A DNA stretch of 64,000 bases from Microvelia longipes (GCA_018340805.1 JACMZG010001913.1:11095066-11159065), one strand, 5' to 3'; shown: positions 42,749 through 54,584, counted from the stretch's first letter. Notes: a model not told the origin generated them from the sequence alone. Numbers and translations: made by a program.

Positions 42749-45700
42749 ATGAGCATTTTAAAATATTTAGTGAAAAAAGAGCCTCTACTTGAAGGTATGG
42801 AAATTGAGAACTCAGAAGGGTGCGAAGTTAATGAGAATAATTATTCTATGGATGGGCAAAGACAGCCTTTGACCCCTGATGATTCCTTGCGTGTAAGTAG
42901 CTCATTTTATCGCTGCTAGTTAAAGTGATGTAAGTAATTTTTACAAGTGATGTAAAAATGAGGGGTCGGCTTTAGAGACAGTGTTCCGATTCCCACCCTT
43001 ATCCCTATGGGTGAGATGGACCAACTTTGAATCTGGTTCAACTACTGTGTTGCAAGTCAGTGCCACTCTTAGAATAATACTATATATAGATGGAGCATAA
43101 CTGATAACAGCGAAGCCATTTCATTGGTGACCTTAACAATATCTACCATCCTTACAATATACAATTTTCTTGAGTAAGATTAGTTGGACGTAATCCATTG
43201 TCAATGTTATTTACAATTAATGACGTTTCGGGAGCAGGTACTTCTCCCATTATCAGGTTCGTTTTGAGAAAGATGTTATGTGTAGGGTAGTAGGATGTCA
43301 GGATTTTAATCTGACTTGGTAGGCAAGTATCATCGACTTTACAGAGCACTTTGAAACTTATCTCAGGTAGATACCTGCCTCTTTAATTGTAAGCAATCAA
43401 ACCAGTATTCATACCAAGACCAGAAAGACTCGATCCTGAAGAACCATTAACCTACAAAGCCTCAGTAGTAATACCATACTACAAAGGACTGTCTGAAAAG
43501 ATTTTACGGATGGGCAGTAAATATAGAATCAGAATATTCAGGTCAAAAACAACCTTAAAAAAGACTAACAAGGACTAGAACTATGAATGAGGCTCAGGAT
43601 TTGAAAAATTGCATGTACGAAATACCGTGCGAGTATAGAAGTGTCTATTACAGAGAATCTGAGAGACCAGTAGATGTTAGAATTCTGGAACATAAAGGAT
43701 ACGTTTGGAGAGAAGAGATCGACTTCAAAAATAGCAGCTCATGTATGGAAGAATGACCACCAAATGGAATGGAGTAATGCAAAAGTCATACACAAGAAGA
43801 ACATTGGAGAAATCAAAATATTAAAGAGGTAGCTTACATGGCTGTATCTGACAACCAGCCTATAAGCCAATCAAGTATAAAGATCAACCCAATATGGCTA
43901 TCAATGATCAAGAAAGATTTAAAAAGACAGGATTAAAAATCAGAAAGATCTCGAGGTTGTGAGAGGTATATAAGGAACCCTAATCCCTAGATAGATCGGG
44001 GAAGGCCTAATCCCCTAATATAGATCGGGGAAGGCCCCAGATTGATAAGTTTCAAATTGCTCATTATTTATAGGTTAAATATTGAAACATTGAAAAGTAA
44101 CCTGACCACCTTCGCTTATAAATATAATCAAATAACCAGTACAAAATTACTATAACGTATATGGTAAATCATTAAAACTACGAATCAAAACACAGACAAT
44201 TTGGGAGAAACTAAAATAAATGTATTAATTATAACCTTAACTCACTCTTGCTGGAGGTTTTAATGAGGTTACACAGAGCTCCTGAGAGCCCAAAAAGATG
44301 TTTCAGACCTCTTAATACTAGAGGGGGTTATGCCCTCTCTAGTAAATATCTCTATGGAGAAATTATTATATTGTGACTTATTATATTGTTTTAATCTAAT
44401 CAATGTCAAATTTTTGACTATCAAATGATTTTTAGATCTTATTTTGATATGAAATAGCTGGCAAATAAAAAAAAATGTTTTAACTGGTTTGAAATCATAA
44501 CCTTCAGATTTTAAATCTGACGGTCTGTCGGTAAATCAGCCTTCTGTTTTAAATATTGACGTTCCTGTGGTGTGAGACCTAACTAGGTCTATTACCAGCT
44601 TGTTATTTAATCCACCTGTTAATCACCGGTGGGTGGAATTACACCACGTGGTGGATTTCATTTTATACAAAGAGACTCATACTTAGAGGTAGTACATGGG
44701 CAGAATAGCACAGTGATAAGGAGTCTGGAAGTGAGACAGCTTCAACTAGGTGCCATAACTGTACTTACCCCTACTGTAGTCTCCCAAGAGAGAGACTAGA
44801 TACTCCCCCACCCCTCTACAACTCCTATTGTAGCACGCACTCAACAAACGCATTTTTCTGTGACGCCACACTGAACCTCTTTATTCAACACAGACAATTA
44901 AAGAATACATGCAATAGATAATAATTAAAACTTATTTTAAATTTAATTTACTAAAATTAAGACAAAATAGTGTAGAAGAATCTAATATTTACGTAGGACT
45001 GTAACTATTAGAAAAAAATTAAAAAAAAATTACCTCACCAATGTACAGTTACCCAAGGAATGATAAGAGCTGTTGTATCCTCCCTCTAAGTATTAGTCTA
45101 TTTGATCTTATATGTACTGTGGATTTAGAGGTGTTACCTCTAGGACTTAATTCACAGAGGCTCCTCCCTGAGAGGTACTTAGAGGCTTCACTGACCTCTG
45201 TTGCGGTGGATCTATGAGTACAACAATATGAAACCTTCTAGCTTACTGTGTTATATGCTCCGCTTTTTTCTTTTCTCCTTCATTTTTACCAACCACATAC
45301 TACCATAGTCCAACCAACCTGTGGATCCTTAGTTGAATTACAAAACAAGTAGGTTTATATATATGTGTATAAACGCTTTAAAACTTTTATAATATAAAAT
45401 ATTATTTATTTATATCATTATTTTATGTTTATAGACTGGCTCCGAGAATGATTTTTGTGAATCAATATCAAATAACTATGGTTCTGGATACTGCGACAGG
45501 TGTGGAAAAAATTACTACTTCCTTGATTCGCATGTTGCTTTCTACCATGAGAACATGGAGGAACAAAGGTGTGCTGTCTGCGGACTGGCCTTTTCAAAAA
45601 AATCTCATCTATTCAAACATTTAATGACTCATACATCCAGTCAGGTGTTTTGTTGTTTCTGTTTAAAAACAAATTTTATCGACTTTGAAGAAATGAACGT

Positions 45701-46586
45701 CCATTTAGAAGATCACGAATTTCTTCACATTTATAATTGTGAGTTGTGTGACAGAACTTTTTCCGTTAAAATTCATTATGAGGAGCATTTGATTACTCAT
45801 GAGAATCCATGGAAATTGTCTGTTTTGAAATGTTTAAAATGTGATATGTGTTTTGATCCTAGAAGAGGAGGATCAGCTTTACCTAAATCAGAAAGGAGAG
45901 GCGGATTTCGCGCATTAACTGATCATTGGAAAAGTGAACACAAGAAAGAGAAGTTAAAATGTAGTGACTGCTCAAAAGAATTAAGTTCTTTTATTGTCTA
46001 TTACATTCATTGTTTGAGGCATTCTGACCAGTTACCTTTAAAATGTCAACACTGTGGGATAGGATTTAGGAAAGAATGTAGGTTAAAAGAGCACATTAAC
46101 TCAACTCATTTGAATATTTGTAATTTTTATTGTAAAGAATGTGGTTTAAAATTCAAGTATCAATCTTTGTATGACGAGCATGTTCGAACTCACGACCCGA
46201 CCCTGCAATTTTCTTGCAACTTTTGTGGAAAATTATTTGTTAGGAAGCAACTTCTACGCGAACACTTTATCGTAAAAAATTGTTTCGTGTGCAAAGAAGA
46301 GTTTTATTGCAAAGCGACTTTCGATAAACATTTTGACTCAAACCATAAAAATGATAAGTTATTTAAATGTAATGCGTGTTTTAAAGAATATAAGAAAGAA
46401 TTTGCATTGAAATCCCATATTACGAAAGAACATTCCGAGAATACTTTAAAATTAGAGTGTAATCTTTGTTCATTTGAAACTGGAATTAAGAGGAATCTGT
46501 TAAGGCATAAACGGAGAAACCATACTTCTTCTACCAAAGAGAAACGTAAACGTAAAACAGTATTTACTGTAAAAACAGAGAATTAA
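42749..46586 (+). CDS. C2H2 zinc-finger protein, two exons, 431 residues
   Basis: Exon 1 (42749-42892, 48 codons) starts MSILKYLVKKEPLLEGMEIE and ends at a GTAAGT donor. Exon 2 (45435-46586) follows a TTTATAG acceptor in the same phase, giving one frame to TAA. About eleven C2H2 fingers follow in tandem from residue 94. The first, RCAVCGLAFSKKSHLFKHLM then TH, is canonical. One (about residues 184-217) has a long loop with RRGG repeats, and one (about 309-325) ends in Cys rather than the last His. A degenerate finger YCDRCGKNYYFLDSH lies at 67-86. The basic tail KEKRKRK (about 416-422) is a likely nuclear signal. Linkers are variable rather than TGEKP, as in many insect zinc-finger regulators. 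There is no ZAD, KRAB or BTB domain. Likely a nuclear DNA- or RNA-binding protein; target unknown. Poly(A) signal candidates are at 46726 and 46813. Confidence 0.9.
43396..43990 (+). pseudogene. Penelope-like element 3' remnant with GIY-YIG domain
   Basis: Joined plus-strand frames give PYYKGLSEKILRMGSKYRIR (about 43470-43530), a short Cys-rich step with the EIPCEYRSVYYRESERPVDV pattern (about 43620-43680), then AAHVWKNDHQMEWSNAKVIH (about 43735-43795). This order is the C-terminal region of Penelope-like reverse transcriptases with the GIY-YIG nuclease. Several frame changes show it is inactive. It lies in the zinc-finger gene's intron, same orientation. Confidence 0.8.
44066..44356 (-). mobile_element. 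hAT-type MITE, left-truncated
   Basis: Reverse-oriented member of the CATAGAGATATATACTAGAG family. The right terminus AGTAAATATCTCTATG is present, but the other terminus is missing before ATAGGTTAAATATTGAAACA. It lies in the zinc-finger gene's intron. Confidence 0.8.
44400..45434. other. Distal intron of the zinc-finger gene
   Basis: Contains a decayed tRNA-like stretch (44500-44565) and possible SINE debris around 44700-44780 (TAGCACAGTGATAAGGAGTC). The branch/pyrimidine region and acceptor TTTATAG end at 45434. No further exon is visible. Confidence 0.4.
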
Positions 46587-47125
46587 GTAGAAAGAGTAAC
46601 ATGTTACTTTTTGTTAAAACATATTGTTAAAAAGCAATGGGAATTTTTAATTTAATTTTTAATTTTAATTTTTACTTTAGGGTACATTTGAAATTTCAAA
46701 TTAAAAATAAGCATATGGTTCAACAAATAAAAAAGAAGCTTAAGGCATTTGTCTGAGATTACTGATTTGACATTTTTAAATGAACTTAATGTTAATTCTG
46801 ATCCAATTAATCAATAAATTTAGTTTTTCATTTTTTAAAGTGAGTGATTTTTGCAGAGTTTTAGATTATCCAGTAAGACGTCACATACCTAGTAGTCTTG
46901 TTTTTTAGTAAAAAAGTAATTTGTTTTTGTAATTTTATTTTATTTACTGCAACAATTATATCAAACTGGTTTCAAGATGACTTTGCGAAAACACAACACA
47001 GGGGGATAAAACGTGCAAAATCTTAAAAGAGTCTTTTATTTAAGATGTATTACCCTTCAGACTGAGATAATAATTTCTACAGGTTACTTCAAAACTAGGA
47101 ACTAAATTTAACCTCATAAATTTAG
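46587..47125 (+). other. 3' flank of the zinc-finger gene
   Basis: AATAAA words at 46726-46731 and 46813-46818 are candidate polyadenylation signals. Beyond them nothing is supported. Confidence 0.5.
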
Positions 47126-47287
47126 TATGACACAAGATTAAAATCAGTTGACAGTGTTGGAAAATAATGTGAAGGAGCCAATGAGGTTTGTCCTAGATGT
47201 TAAATCACGCTCACAATTTTATATTAAGCCAACCTTATTGGTTCCTCAACACTATTTTTCCATGCTGTCAACTGATTTTGACCTGAT
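47126..47287. mobile_element. MITE, AAAATCAGTTGACAGTGT family
   Basis: TTAAAATCAGTTGACAGTGT at the left, CTGTCAACTGATTTTGA at the right, with the inner pair AGCCAATGAGGTTTGTCC and CCAACCTTATTGGTTCC. Confidence 0.85.
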
Positions 47288-47756
47288 AATATTTCTTATT
47301 TATTTTTATAATAATTAAAATATTTGTTTAAAGTAATAAAACTTACAATTCAAAATATATTGTTACTTCATAATTTACTGTTAGAAAAACAAAGGCATGT
47401 ATCCACATTTGTTTATTTTGCCTAAAAATTGAAAAGTTCTTGAAACATTTATGAGCAAAGTTTATTATTGCAATTATACTAGTAATTCATTTAATATAAT
47501 GATTATAATAGACTTATAAAACTGATATTATGTTTCTTTTATTAAATTGATTTAAACACAGAATCAGTTAGATTTGACCTAGTGCTGCATTCTGTTAACA
47601 ATGACTGTAACTAAAATTCTAAAACATAGCTTATATTATTTATTTTAACTATATTATTATTGTTTTAAAAATAATACTGTTATTATAATTATTGTTAAAT
47701 TAATTTTACAATCATTGTTTAGTTGTTGAATTATTTTATATTATCATTATGATAGA
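47288..47756. other. AT-rich intergenic DNA, nothing supported
   Basis: No coding or repeat structure seen. Confidence 0.45.
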
Positions 47757-47971
47757 TATTAAAGCTTTTGAGGAGGAATAGCTTTCGATATAATTTTATC
47801 TTTTTCAAGGCTTAACATAATAAATAATTACAAAAAACAGTTACATGGTTGCTAACAAATAGATGTTTGGACTATAACATCTAGAGTAACAGACAATATA
47901 TCGAAAGCTCGGCAAAATTATTTTTATTTATTATTTTGGATCTATTCCTCCTCAAAAGCTTTAATATTTTA
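47757..47971. mobile_element. Small MITE with ATTAAAGCTTTTGAGGAGGA ends
   Basis: ATTAAAGCTTTTGAGGAGGA then ATAG on the left is the exact inverse of CTATTCCTCCTCAAAAGCTT then TAAT on the right. A subterminal pair (GCTTTCGATATA / TATATCGAAAGC) is also inverted. Only one copy was seen in this window. Confidence 0.85.
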
Positions 47972-49104
47972 AAATAGAGGTCTCTATAAAGTTTTTTTTT
48001 ATTATGATGGACCATATTTCAATTTCTTCTTAACTATCCAATTTTTTAATTATCTGTTTTGAAAAAAGTTATGTAATGAGGCGTCACTGAAAATGCCCAC
48101 CGCTTTTATGGTGCAGTTTAATTTGTATGCACCTGCAGGGGTTTTTAGTGTAGGGGCACCTAATGGGTGCTATTCCACCCAAGTCCTCCCTCTATTAGTA
48201 TAACTCTCTTTGACACACACCCTGCTATAGCGAATTATACGTATTATAATTAAACGTAATTAAGCATTCCTAATAATTTTTATATACTTACCTCTTTAAG
48301 TTCTTGTAAATATAATTTTATTTTCTTGTTCTGCCTGGTTTTTTTTTACCCCTTAGATACTGACCAATAACTATAAGGTAGACAGTCAACTTATTAACAA
48401 ATCAACAGTTAACTAATAGAATAGTGCACATAAAATTTATATCACTGGCAAAGGATATAAAAATACCTAATAAGAAATTCAAAAGTGTCACTAAAATTTA
48501 CATCACTTGCAATAGATAAATAATATGTTATTAGATATAAGCCTGAAGATGACCCAAATGGGAACAAAATAATTATAGCTTAAAATATATTCTCTTGATA
48601 GAACTGAAGTCTTTCCTGTTTCTTAACAACTAAAAAATACGTAAAAATATATTCAAGATATATATGTATACATTTAAAATAACTTTTGAATATATTATAC
48701 CTTTTACAAGACTTGCTTACTTGACCTATAAAACTACAGGATCGGTTTAAGCATAATTTTGTGCTTTGTCTGGCATTATGTTGATGAACTCTCTTCCTCT
48801 GGACATGAACTCCATCCTCTATGAACAAATTCCATTGAAATGTTACTTGAAATTGATTTTGCTCTTAAAAATTAATAGAGCTGTATTTATACAATGAGAT
48901 AAAGCCACTCATAAATGGGAAAAGGATTTTAGTTGGACCGTACTGTTTAAAAATGATTTATTGAAAGGATTCAATAGAATTACGATAATTTATTCATAAA
49001 TAGTTATTTAAAAGAATAACTATAAATTAGGTTAACCAGTACCTCTATAATATTTATATAGGTCAAAGTTAACCTTAAGTACCTATTTAATACAATTTAT
49101 ACTC
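47972..49104. other. Intergenic DNA, nothing firm
   Basis: Two short direct copies of a TATCACTGGCAA.AGATATAAA-like word are near 48440 and 48500. An 82-codon minus-strand frame (48580-48828) is unrecognised. Confidence 0.4.
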
Positions 49105-49107
49105 TAT

Positions 49108-49159
<52 letters not shown>

Positions 49160-49160
49160 A

Positions 49161-49195
<35 letters not shown>

Positions 49196-49196
49196 T
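49105..49196. repeat. (TA)n followed by (TTA)n
   Basis: TA dinucleotides to about 49165, then ten TTA trinucleotides. Confidence 0.95.
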
Positions 49197-50134
49197 AACA
49201 AATACTTGATCATAGGTTCCATACATATGACTTAATTTAATAAAAAAGCTAATTAATTAAATTTAGTCTTTCTAAACAGTTATTTAATTTTGAGGCCAAA
49301 AGATCTGTAAGTTGATGCAATGTATGCTTTATTTATTTTAACAAATTACAATAAGCGGCCGTTTAATGGCCAATTTTTACACCTCCACGTATAAAAGAGT
49401 TAGGTTATTAGCATTAAATAATAACTAAAAAAGATACATTATTTAAAGTAGTAAAAAATATAAAAAAAATTGTTACATAATTAAAATTGGATAAATAAGA
49501 GAATTTAAAAAGGATAATTTAGTTTACAATTAAAAGACATTAGAATTATGAGTATAATGATTATTATAAAATATTAGCATTATAATTATATGCGCATCAT
49601 AGATATATTAACATATTAGAATAAGCGTCATAAATATTAATAAAATCAAGAATTTAAATTCAAAAGTTTAAATGAATGATTTAGTTAATACACATTAGAA
49701 TGATCAACATAACATTTATTAATTTAAGAATTGAAAGTAAGCAATTAAAAAAAATAAATAAAAGAACAGTTTAGTATAAAAATGTTAATAAAATTGCAAT
49801 ATAAGGAACCAAATAATTTAGTAATATCTAGAATTAAAGTTAGGTAATTGAGATAATTTAAAGAATATTAGAGTGTGTGATGATTATAGCCTTTTGATAT
49901 GTTAATAGAAGTTAATTAAGAGCACATCAATAAACATAATTATTCTATCTAACAAACAATACAATATTATAATATGCATTTCAATTAACAGAACATTTTT
50001 AGTATTCATAAGTTAAGTATCTTTATAAAATTGCACTTTTTATCATGGTATAATTCCCAGTATAATATCACAATAGAGATTAATAAAAACTTAAGTGATG
50101 AAATGACTAAGCATTTGTAATCTAGTCAAAGTAC
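49197..50134. other. AT-rich intergenic DNA, nothing supported
   Basis: Many weak AATTTAA-type echoes but no defined repeat or coding frame. Confidence 0.45.
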
Positions 50135-50194
50135 ATTAAACACATATACACACACATACATATATCCATACATCACACACACACATATATAATA

Positions 50195-50248
<54 letters not shown>

Positions 50249-50253
50249 CAATA

Positions 50254-50298
<45 letters not shown>

Positions 50299-50400
50299 TA
50301 ATATATATATAATATATTATATATATAATATACTTACAACACACACATATATTCACATATGCAAGTACACACATACACAAATAAACATACAACACACCTA
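50135..50400. repeat. Compound (CA)n/(TA)n microsatellite
   Basis: Alternating ACACAC and TATATA blocks. The minus-strand Tyr/Ile/Cys/Val frame across it is an artefact. Confidence 0.95.
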
Positions 50401-50549
50401 ATTACATGTACACAATACAACATTTGCAAACAAATTGCAATACAAAAATATGCAAACAAACATTTACTGTACTTCTCACAATACATAATAGTAATAATAA
50501 AAAAATTAAATTTTCATATAGGCAGTAGCAAAGGTATAATTTTTTTTTT

Positions 50550-51425
50550 TCAATTTGTTAATAATTTCCTTTTAAAAATATTTAGATTAGTGGAAGAGAC
50601 AACATTTTCTAATAGGGAGTTCCAAGAGTTAATAACTCTGTTTGAGAAGAAACTAGCTCTAATTGTCGAGTGGGCATGAGGTTTGAAGAGAGTTGCAGAA
50701 TGACCCCTCAAATTGTCTGTAGGTCTTGGAGTGAAAAAGTTTAAAGGGGTAGAATACATGTTGTTAAGTATTTTGTATGTTTCAATAAGATCTTGACGTT
50801 TTCTTCTGTTTTCTAAAGTTCCTAGTTCTAAGTAAGCCAGACGCTCAGGGTAGCTCAAAGGCTTTAGTTGAGGGGTATTTAGTGATTCTATGCTGAACTT
50901 GCTCCAACATAAGGACATCTTTTTTTAGCCATGGAGACCAAGCTACAGAAGCAAACTCCAATAGAGGTCTTATATAAGTGATGTACATAGTTTTTAAAAG
51001 ATCAGGCTTTATCAATGAAAAAGATTAACGAATAAGATACCACCTAGTATTTGCCTTCTTTACTGTTTGAGCTATATGTTTATCCCATTTGAGATCTGAC
51101 GAGATAAGTACACCTAGATCTTTCTGATCCACTACTTTCTTAATGATATGTCCCTGGATATTATAGATGGTATTGGGGTTATTTTTTCCAAAATGCATAG
51201 CAGTACATTTGTCGAAATTAATTTGTAATAGCCAGTCTTTACACCACTGAGAGATAACGTCTTAATCATTTTGCAAATTATTGTGTCCAGGTAATACTAT
51301 GCTATATAATTTAGTATCATCAGCAAATGCTGACACTAGGCATACAAGCATTAGTAGTAATAGTGATGTATATAAGTTGTATAAAAGAGGTCCTGATTTA
51401 GAGCCTTGAGGCACTCCGCTAACTA
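50550..51425 (-). pseudogene. Non-LTR retrotransposon reverse transcriptase, C-terminal half
   Basis: On the minus strand, joined frames read EVPQGSKSGPLLYNLYTSLL, then VSAFADDTKLYSIVLPG (the catalytic F-A-D-D box), then CKDWLLQINFDKCTAMHFGK. Further on come KDLGVLISSDLKWDKHIAQT and, at 50550-50918, YPERLAYLELGTLENRRKRQ followed by DLIETYKIL. This order fits CR1/Jockey-type LINE ORF2. In-frame stops and a frameshift near 50870 show it is dead. The 3' end abuts the microsatellite at 50135-50400. Confidence 0.9.
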
Positions 51426-51650
51426 CTTCCCTCTATAAAATTATTATTTTTATAATCTTGGTTGACAAATTAAACTTGTCTAACTGACACTGAATATATG
51501 TTTTTATTATCTGACTATTATCTATAAATGTCAAACTAATGTTAAAATTTATTTCAACATTATGTAAATCTATTATTTTATAGATTTTTTTGCTTTCTTT
51601 CTTAAGGATCCTGGGGGGGCGACCCCCCTCCCGTGGATTTGCGCCTAAGT

Positions 51651-51705
51651 TTAACCCAAAGATTATGTAGTATACCACATAATATACTACATAATCTTTG
51701 GTTAA
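51651..51705. repeat. Hairpin with arms of about 23 bp
   Basis: TTAACCCAAAGATTATGTAG is followed by TATACC and then an inverted TACTACATAATCTTTGGTTAA-type arm (one bulged C). It lies just past a GGGGGGGCGACCCCCC palindrome. Confidence 0.7.
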
Positions 51706-51992
51706 ACCTTTCTTGGCAAAACTATCTCATCTTGAAAGAATTCAACTCAAAGATATTTTAATTGATGTCAGAAGTAATAAATTGAGGACAGAACTTAAAA
51801 TGAATAGATGAAAAATAAGAAAAACAAAAAGAAACTTTGTTGTGAAATTTTGTTGAATAACATTTTTAATTTAATTAAGAAACTAATTTCTTATTTTAAT
51901 AGTTCAAATTTGTCACTAAGTTTTATTTTTAATCGATGACATTATTTGTTTATAATACATTAGTGTTTGTTTATTCTGATTGCTGATTTAAA

Positions 51993-53555
51993 ATGTCCGG
52001 GAAGCTAAGCAAAGCTGAAATCGCCAAGCAGTTTCAATTACCCGAACGTAAGTCTAAATTAAAAACTTTGATTAAAGAAGAGAAACAAGAATACTGTCTA
52101 TGTCGATCCACCGATACCTCTCGTTTTATGATCGGCTGTGATGCTTGCGAAGATTGGTTTCATGGCGATTGCATTGGAATTACTGAAAAGGAGTCAAAAA
52201 ATATTAAATTGTATTATTGTGACGCTTGCAGAACTGAAGATCCCAATTTGAAATTAGTTTTACGTCGTGGTCGAAAGAGCCACGATGACAGAGGATTTTT
52301 ACCTCCTTCAAGTAAAATATCGATTAAAAAATCACCTTCTTATGATGAAATGTCGTCACCTGTTAAAGGTAGAGGACGACCACCAGGAAGGCCCGTCATG
52401 AAACCCCAATTGAGAGCTGCTCCTGTCGGTTTGCCTCAAAATTCTTGGAAACCTGGAAAAAGAGGTCGCCCTAGTAAAAGAAAAGCTTTTGATGGGGATA
52501 TAAGTGATGGAATGAGTGACATAGAGAGTAATATCCATCCACAGTACAATGTAAGACTTGCTGGATCAGCTTGTAAGGAGGATATGCAGTGTTTTGGGCC
52601 TCACTGTACCAACGTAGCTAGACCAGATTCCAAATATTGTTCCGACGACTGCGGTATAAAACTATCAACTAATAGACTTTTACATATCTTACCTCACAGA
52701 GTGCATGACTGGACACTAACAGAAAGTGTGTCTGAATTATTTGCCATGAAATTAGTCAAAGAATATAAAGAAAAAGAAATCAATGCTAAACGTACTTTAT
52801 TAGAATTAGATGCTAAAAATAAGAAATTGGATGAAGCTATCGCTCGTGCAAGAGAAATTGAAATTGATGGTGAAAAAAAGAAAACAGCTGTTGATGAAGC
52901 AGATCTGACATTATATTGTGTAACTTGTGGTCATGAAATACACATTAGAACTGCATTAAAACATATGGAAAAATGTTATAACAAATATGAAGGACAGGCC
53001 ACCTTTGGATCACTTTATAAAACTAAAATAGAAGGCAATAATATGTTTTGTGATTTTTACAACCCTGCAAATAGAACTTATTGTAAAAGGTTACGGGTTC
53101 TATGCCCGGAACATTTTAAAGATAGAAAAATAACAAGAAATGAAATTTGTGGTTATCCATTAGTTCAGAATGTATTTGATGAAACAGGTGATATATGTTA
53201 TACTCCAAAGAAAGACTGTTCGAGGCATTTTGGCTGGGAAAAGTTGCGTCAAGCTGAAATAGACATGGAACGTGTTAGACAGTGGTTGACTATTGATGAA
53301 ATGGCTGAAAAATTAAGAGTAACTATGAACAGGGTTAGCGGGAGAGTTGGAGCTTTACCCCTTTTACTTAATTCTACTTATGATCATGATGTGAAGGAAG
53401 AAATGCCTCCAGTTGAAGATCAAGAGCAACTTTTGAAATCCCTTGAAGACTCTTTAATATTAAGATACGGTAGAGATAGGATGGAGAAATTCAGGATGGT
53501 TCGAGCACATAAACACATGAATGAGAAGTGGGGTCCAAATGAAAATATAGAGTAA
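51993..53555 (+). CDS. CXXC1: CFP1/CXXC1, SET1 complex subunit, lacking the CXXC finger
   Basis: A single uninterrupted frame of 520 residues. An in-frame TGA at 51984 fixes the first ATG. CFP1 brings the SET1/COMPASS histone H3K4 methyltransferase to promoters; its PHD finger reads H3K4me3. Residues 35-79 form the PHD (C35, C37, C49, C52, H57, C60, C76, C79, with WFHGDCIGI). The C-terminal region (about 195-515) matches CFP1 closely: CFGPHCTNVARPDSKYCSDD, a coiled coil at about 245-300, LYCVTCGHEIHIRTALKHME, NPANRTYCKRLRVLCPEHF and HFGWEKLRQAEIDMERVRQW. The CXXC zinc finger normally found between PHD and C-terminus (a Cys-rich CGxCxxC domain that binds unmethylated CpG) is absent: no cysteine occurs from residue 80 to 193. 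Instead there are two AT-hook-like motifs, GRGRPPGRP (126-134) and KRGRPSKRK (156-164). Yeast Spp1 also lacks CXXC. No intron is seen; a retrocopy is possible but the frame is intact. Confidence 0.95.
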   Translation: MSGKLSKAEIAKQFQLPERKSKLKTLIKEEKQEYCLCRSTDTSRFMIGCDACEDWFHGDCIGITEKESKNIKLYYCDACRTEDPNLKLVLRRGRKSHDDRGFLPPSSKISIKKSPSYDEMSSPVKGRGRPPGRPVMKPQLRAAPVGLPQNSWKPGKRGRPSKRKAFDGDISDGMSDIESNIHPQYNVRLAGSACKEDMQCFGPHCTNVARPDSKYCSDDCGIKLSTNRLLHILPHRVHDWTLTESVSELFAMKLVKEYKEKEINAKRTLLELDAKNKKLDEAIARAREIEIDGEKKKTAVDEADLTLYCVTCGHEIHIRTALKHMEKCYNKYEGQATFGSLYKTKIEGNNMFCDFYNPANRTYCKRLRVLCPEHFKDRKITRNEICGYPLVQNVFDETGDICYTPKKDCSRHFGWEKLRQAEIDMERVRQWLTIDEMAEKLRVTMNRVSGRVGALPLLLNSTYDHDVKEEMPPVEDQEQLLKSLEDSLILRYGRDRMEKFRMVRAHKHMNEKWGPNENIE

Positions 53556-54394
53556 CTATCCACGAATCAAAATTATTTGATTTCATCTCACTCTTATTAT
53601 AAAATGAAGTGAAACTAAGGTTTGTTAAGTCGCAATGGTAGCTAAATTAAAAATATTAATAATAGCCTCTTAAATCTTTGAGGGGTTAACCTAGGTTGTC
53701 AGATTTCAGGAGAGGTTGAGTGGGACAAATCTGGCCAGGGGGGGGGTGATATTATTTACTGAAATTGTTTTTATTAAATATAATAGCATATTATGCTACT
53801 AGAGTGTAAAATATTATTTCTGATGTATAAATGTATTGATGAGTCAAGTAAGGCAATTAAAAATTTCTAAAGCAATAAATATCACTTTAAAGCTATATTG
53901 GGTACTTTTATAGAAAAGGGACCCCCTCTAATCGTACCTTAAATTCTACCGTAACAAACTTATATTTGTGAATTTAAGGTAAAATACCTTTGTATTGCTT
54001 CCTTTAACAATAATTAGAGGAAGAATTCACTCAAAACTCACTTGAAATTATATAAAATTGACGAAATGTGTACATCGTATTTTATGGACAAACATACCGG
54101 GGGGGGGCTGCATGGGATAAGTAATTTGACAAAGGAATGTTAAATTATCGTTATATTCTGTATAATCTTGTATAATCCTTCTGTATAATCTTTAGTGCGT
54201 TTTAAGTAAAGTTTTTACCCTGAAAATCATTAAAGGAAGCAAGAAAGGTAATCCAAAAGGTTTTACTATAATTAATCAATATGAAATCAACTGTATTTCA
54301 TAACAATTCGTATATGTTTATATCTTTATGTAATAAATATATATACTATTTAAATCTAGTATAAATAAAAAGGATCATTAATGCTAAGCATCAT
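53556..54394 (+). other. 3' flank of CXXC1
   Basis: AATAAA at 53874-53879 is a candidate polyadenylation signal. G-runs occur at 53738-53747 and 54099-54107. A GGGACCCCCTC word near 53927 is shared with the tandem block at 54585. Confidence 0.5.
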
Positions 54395-54530
54395 CTAGGA
54401 AAGGAAGCGAGTATGAAGACATATTGCAATATAAATGAGGGTAAATGAAGCGAGTCTATATTTAGAAAATGAATCGTACAATTCTGATATGGTTGGGGAA
54501 AGTACCGAGGTACCCCGTACCCGATTTCTT
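54395..54530 (+). repeat. 5S-type SINE family, 3' body
   Basis: GAAGCGAGTATGAAGACATA, then GGGGAAAGTACCGAGGTACC, CCGTACCCGATTTCTTT: the 3' half of the family. The 5S-like head is not recognisable. Confidence 0.55.
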
Positions 54531-54584
54531 TGCACTTCTGTTAACTTCTTTAATCCAATTGATTTTAAGCGCTATAAACCTCCA

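Noticed and set aside
44500..44565. tRNA gene on the minus strand
   Set aside because: An anticodon-stem-like CAGATTTAAAATCTG and a weak T-arm are present, but the acceptor stem and A box are poor. At most SINE debris.
46304..46537. 77-codon minus-strand frame within the zinc-finger exon
   Set aside because: Antisense shadow of the well-supported C2H2 coding frame.
48580..48828. 82-codon minus-strand frame
   Set aside because: No recognisable family, weak composition, no splice or promoter support.
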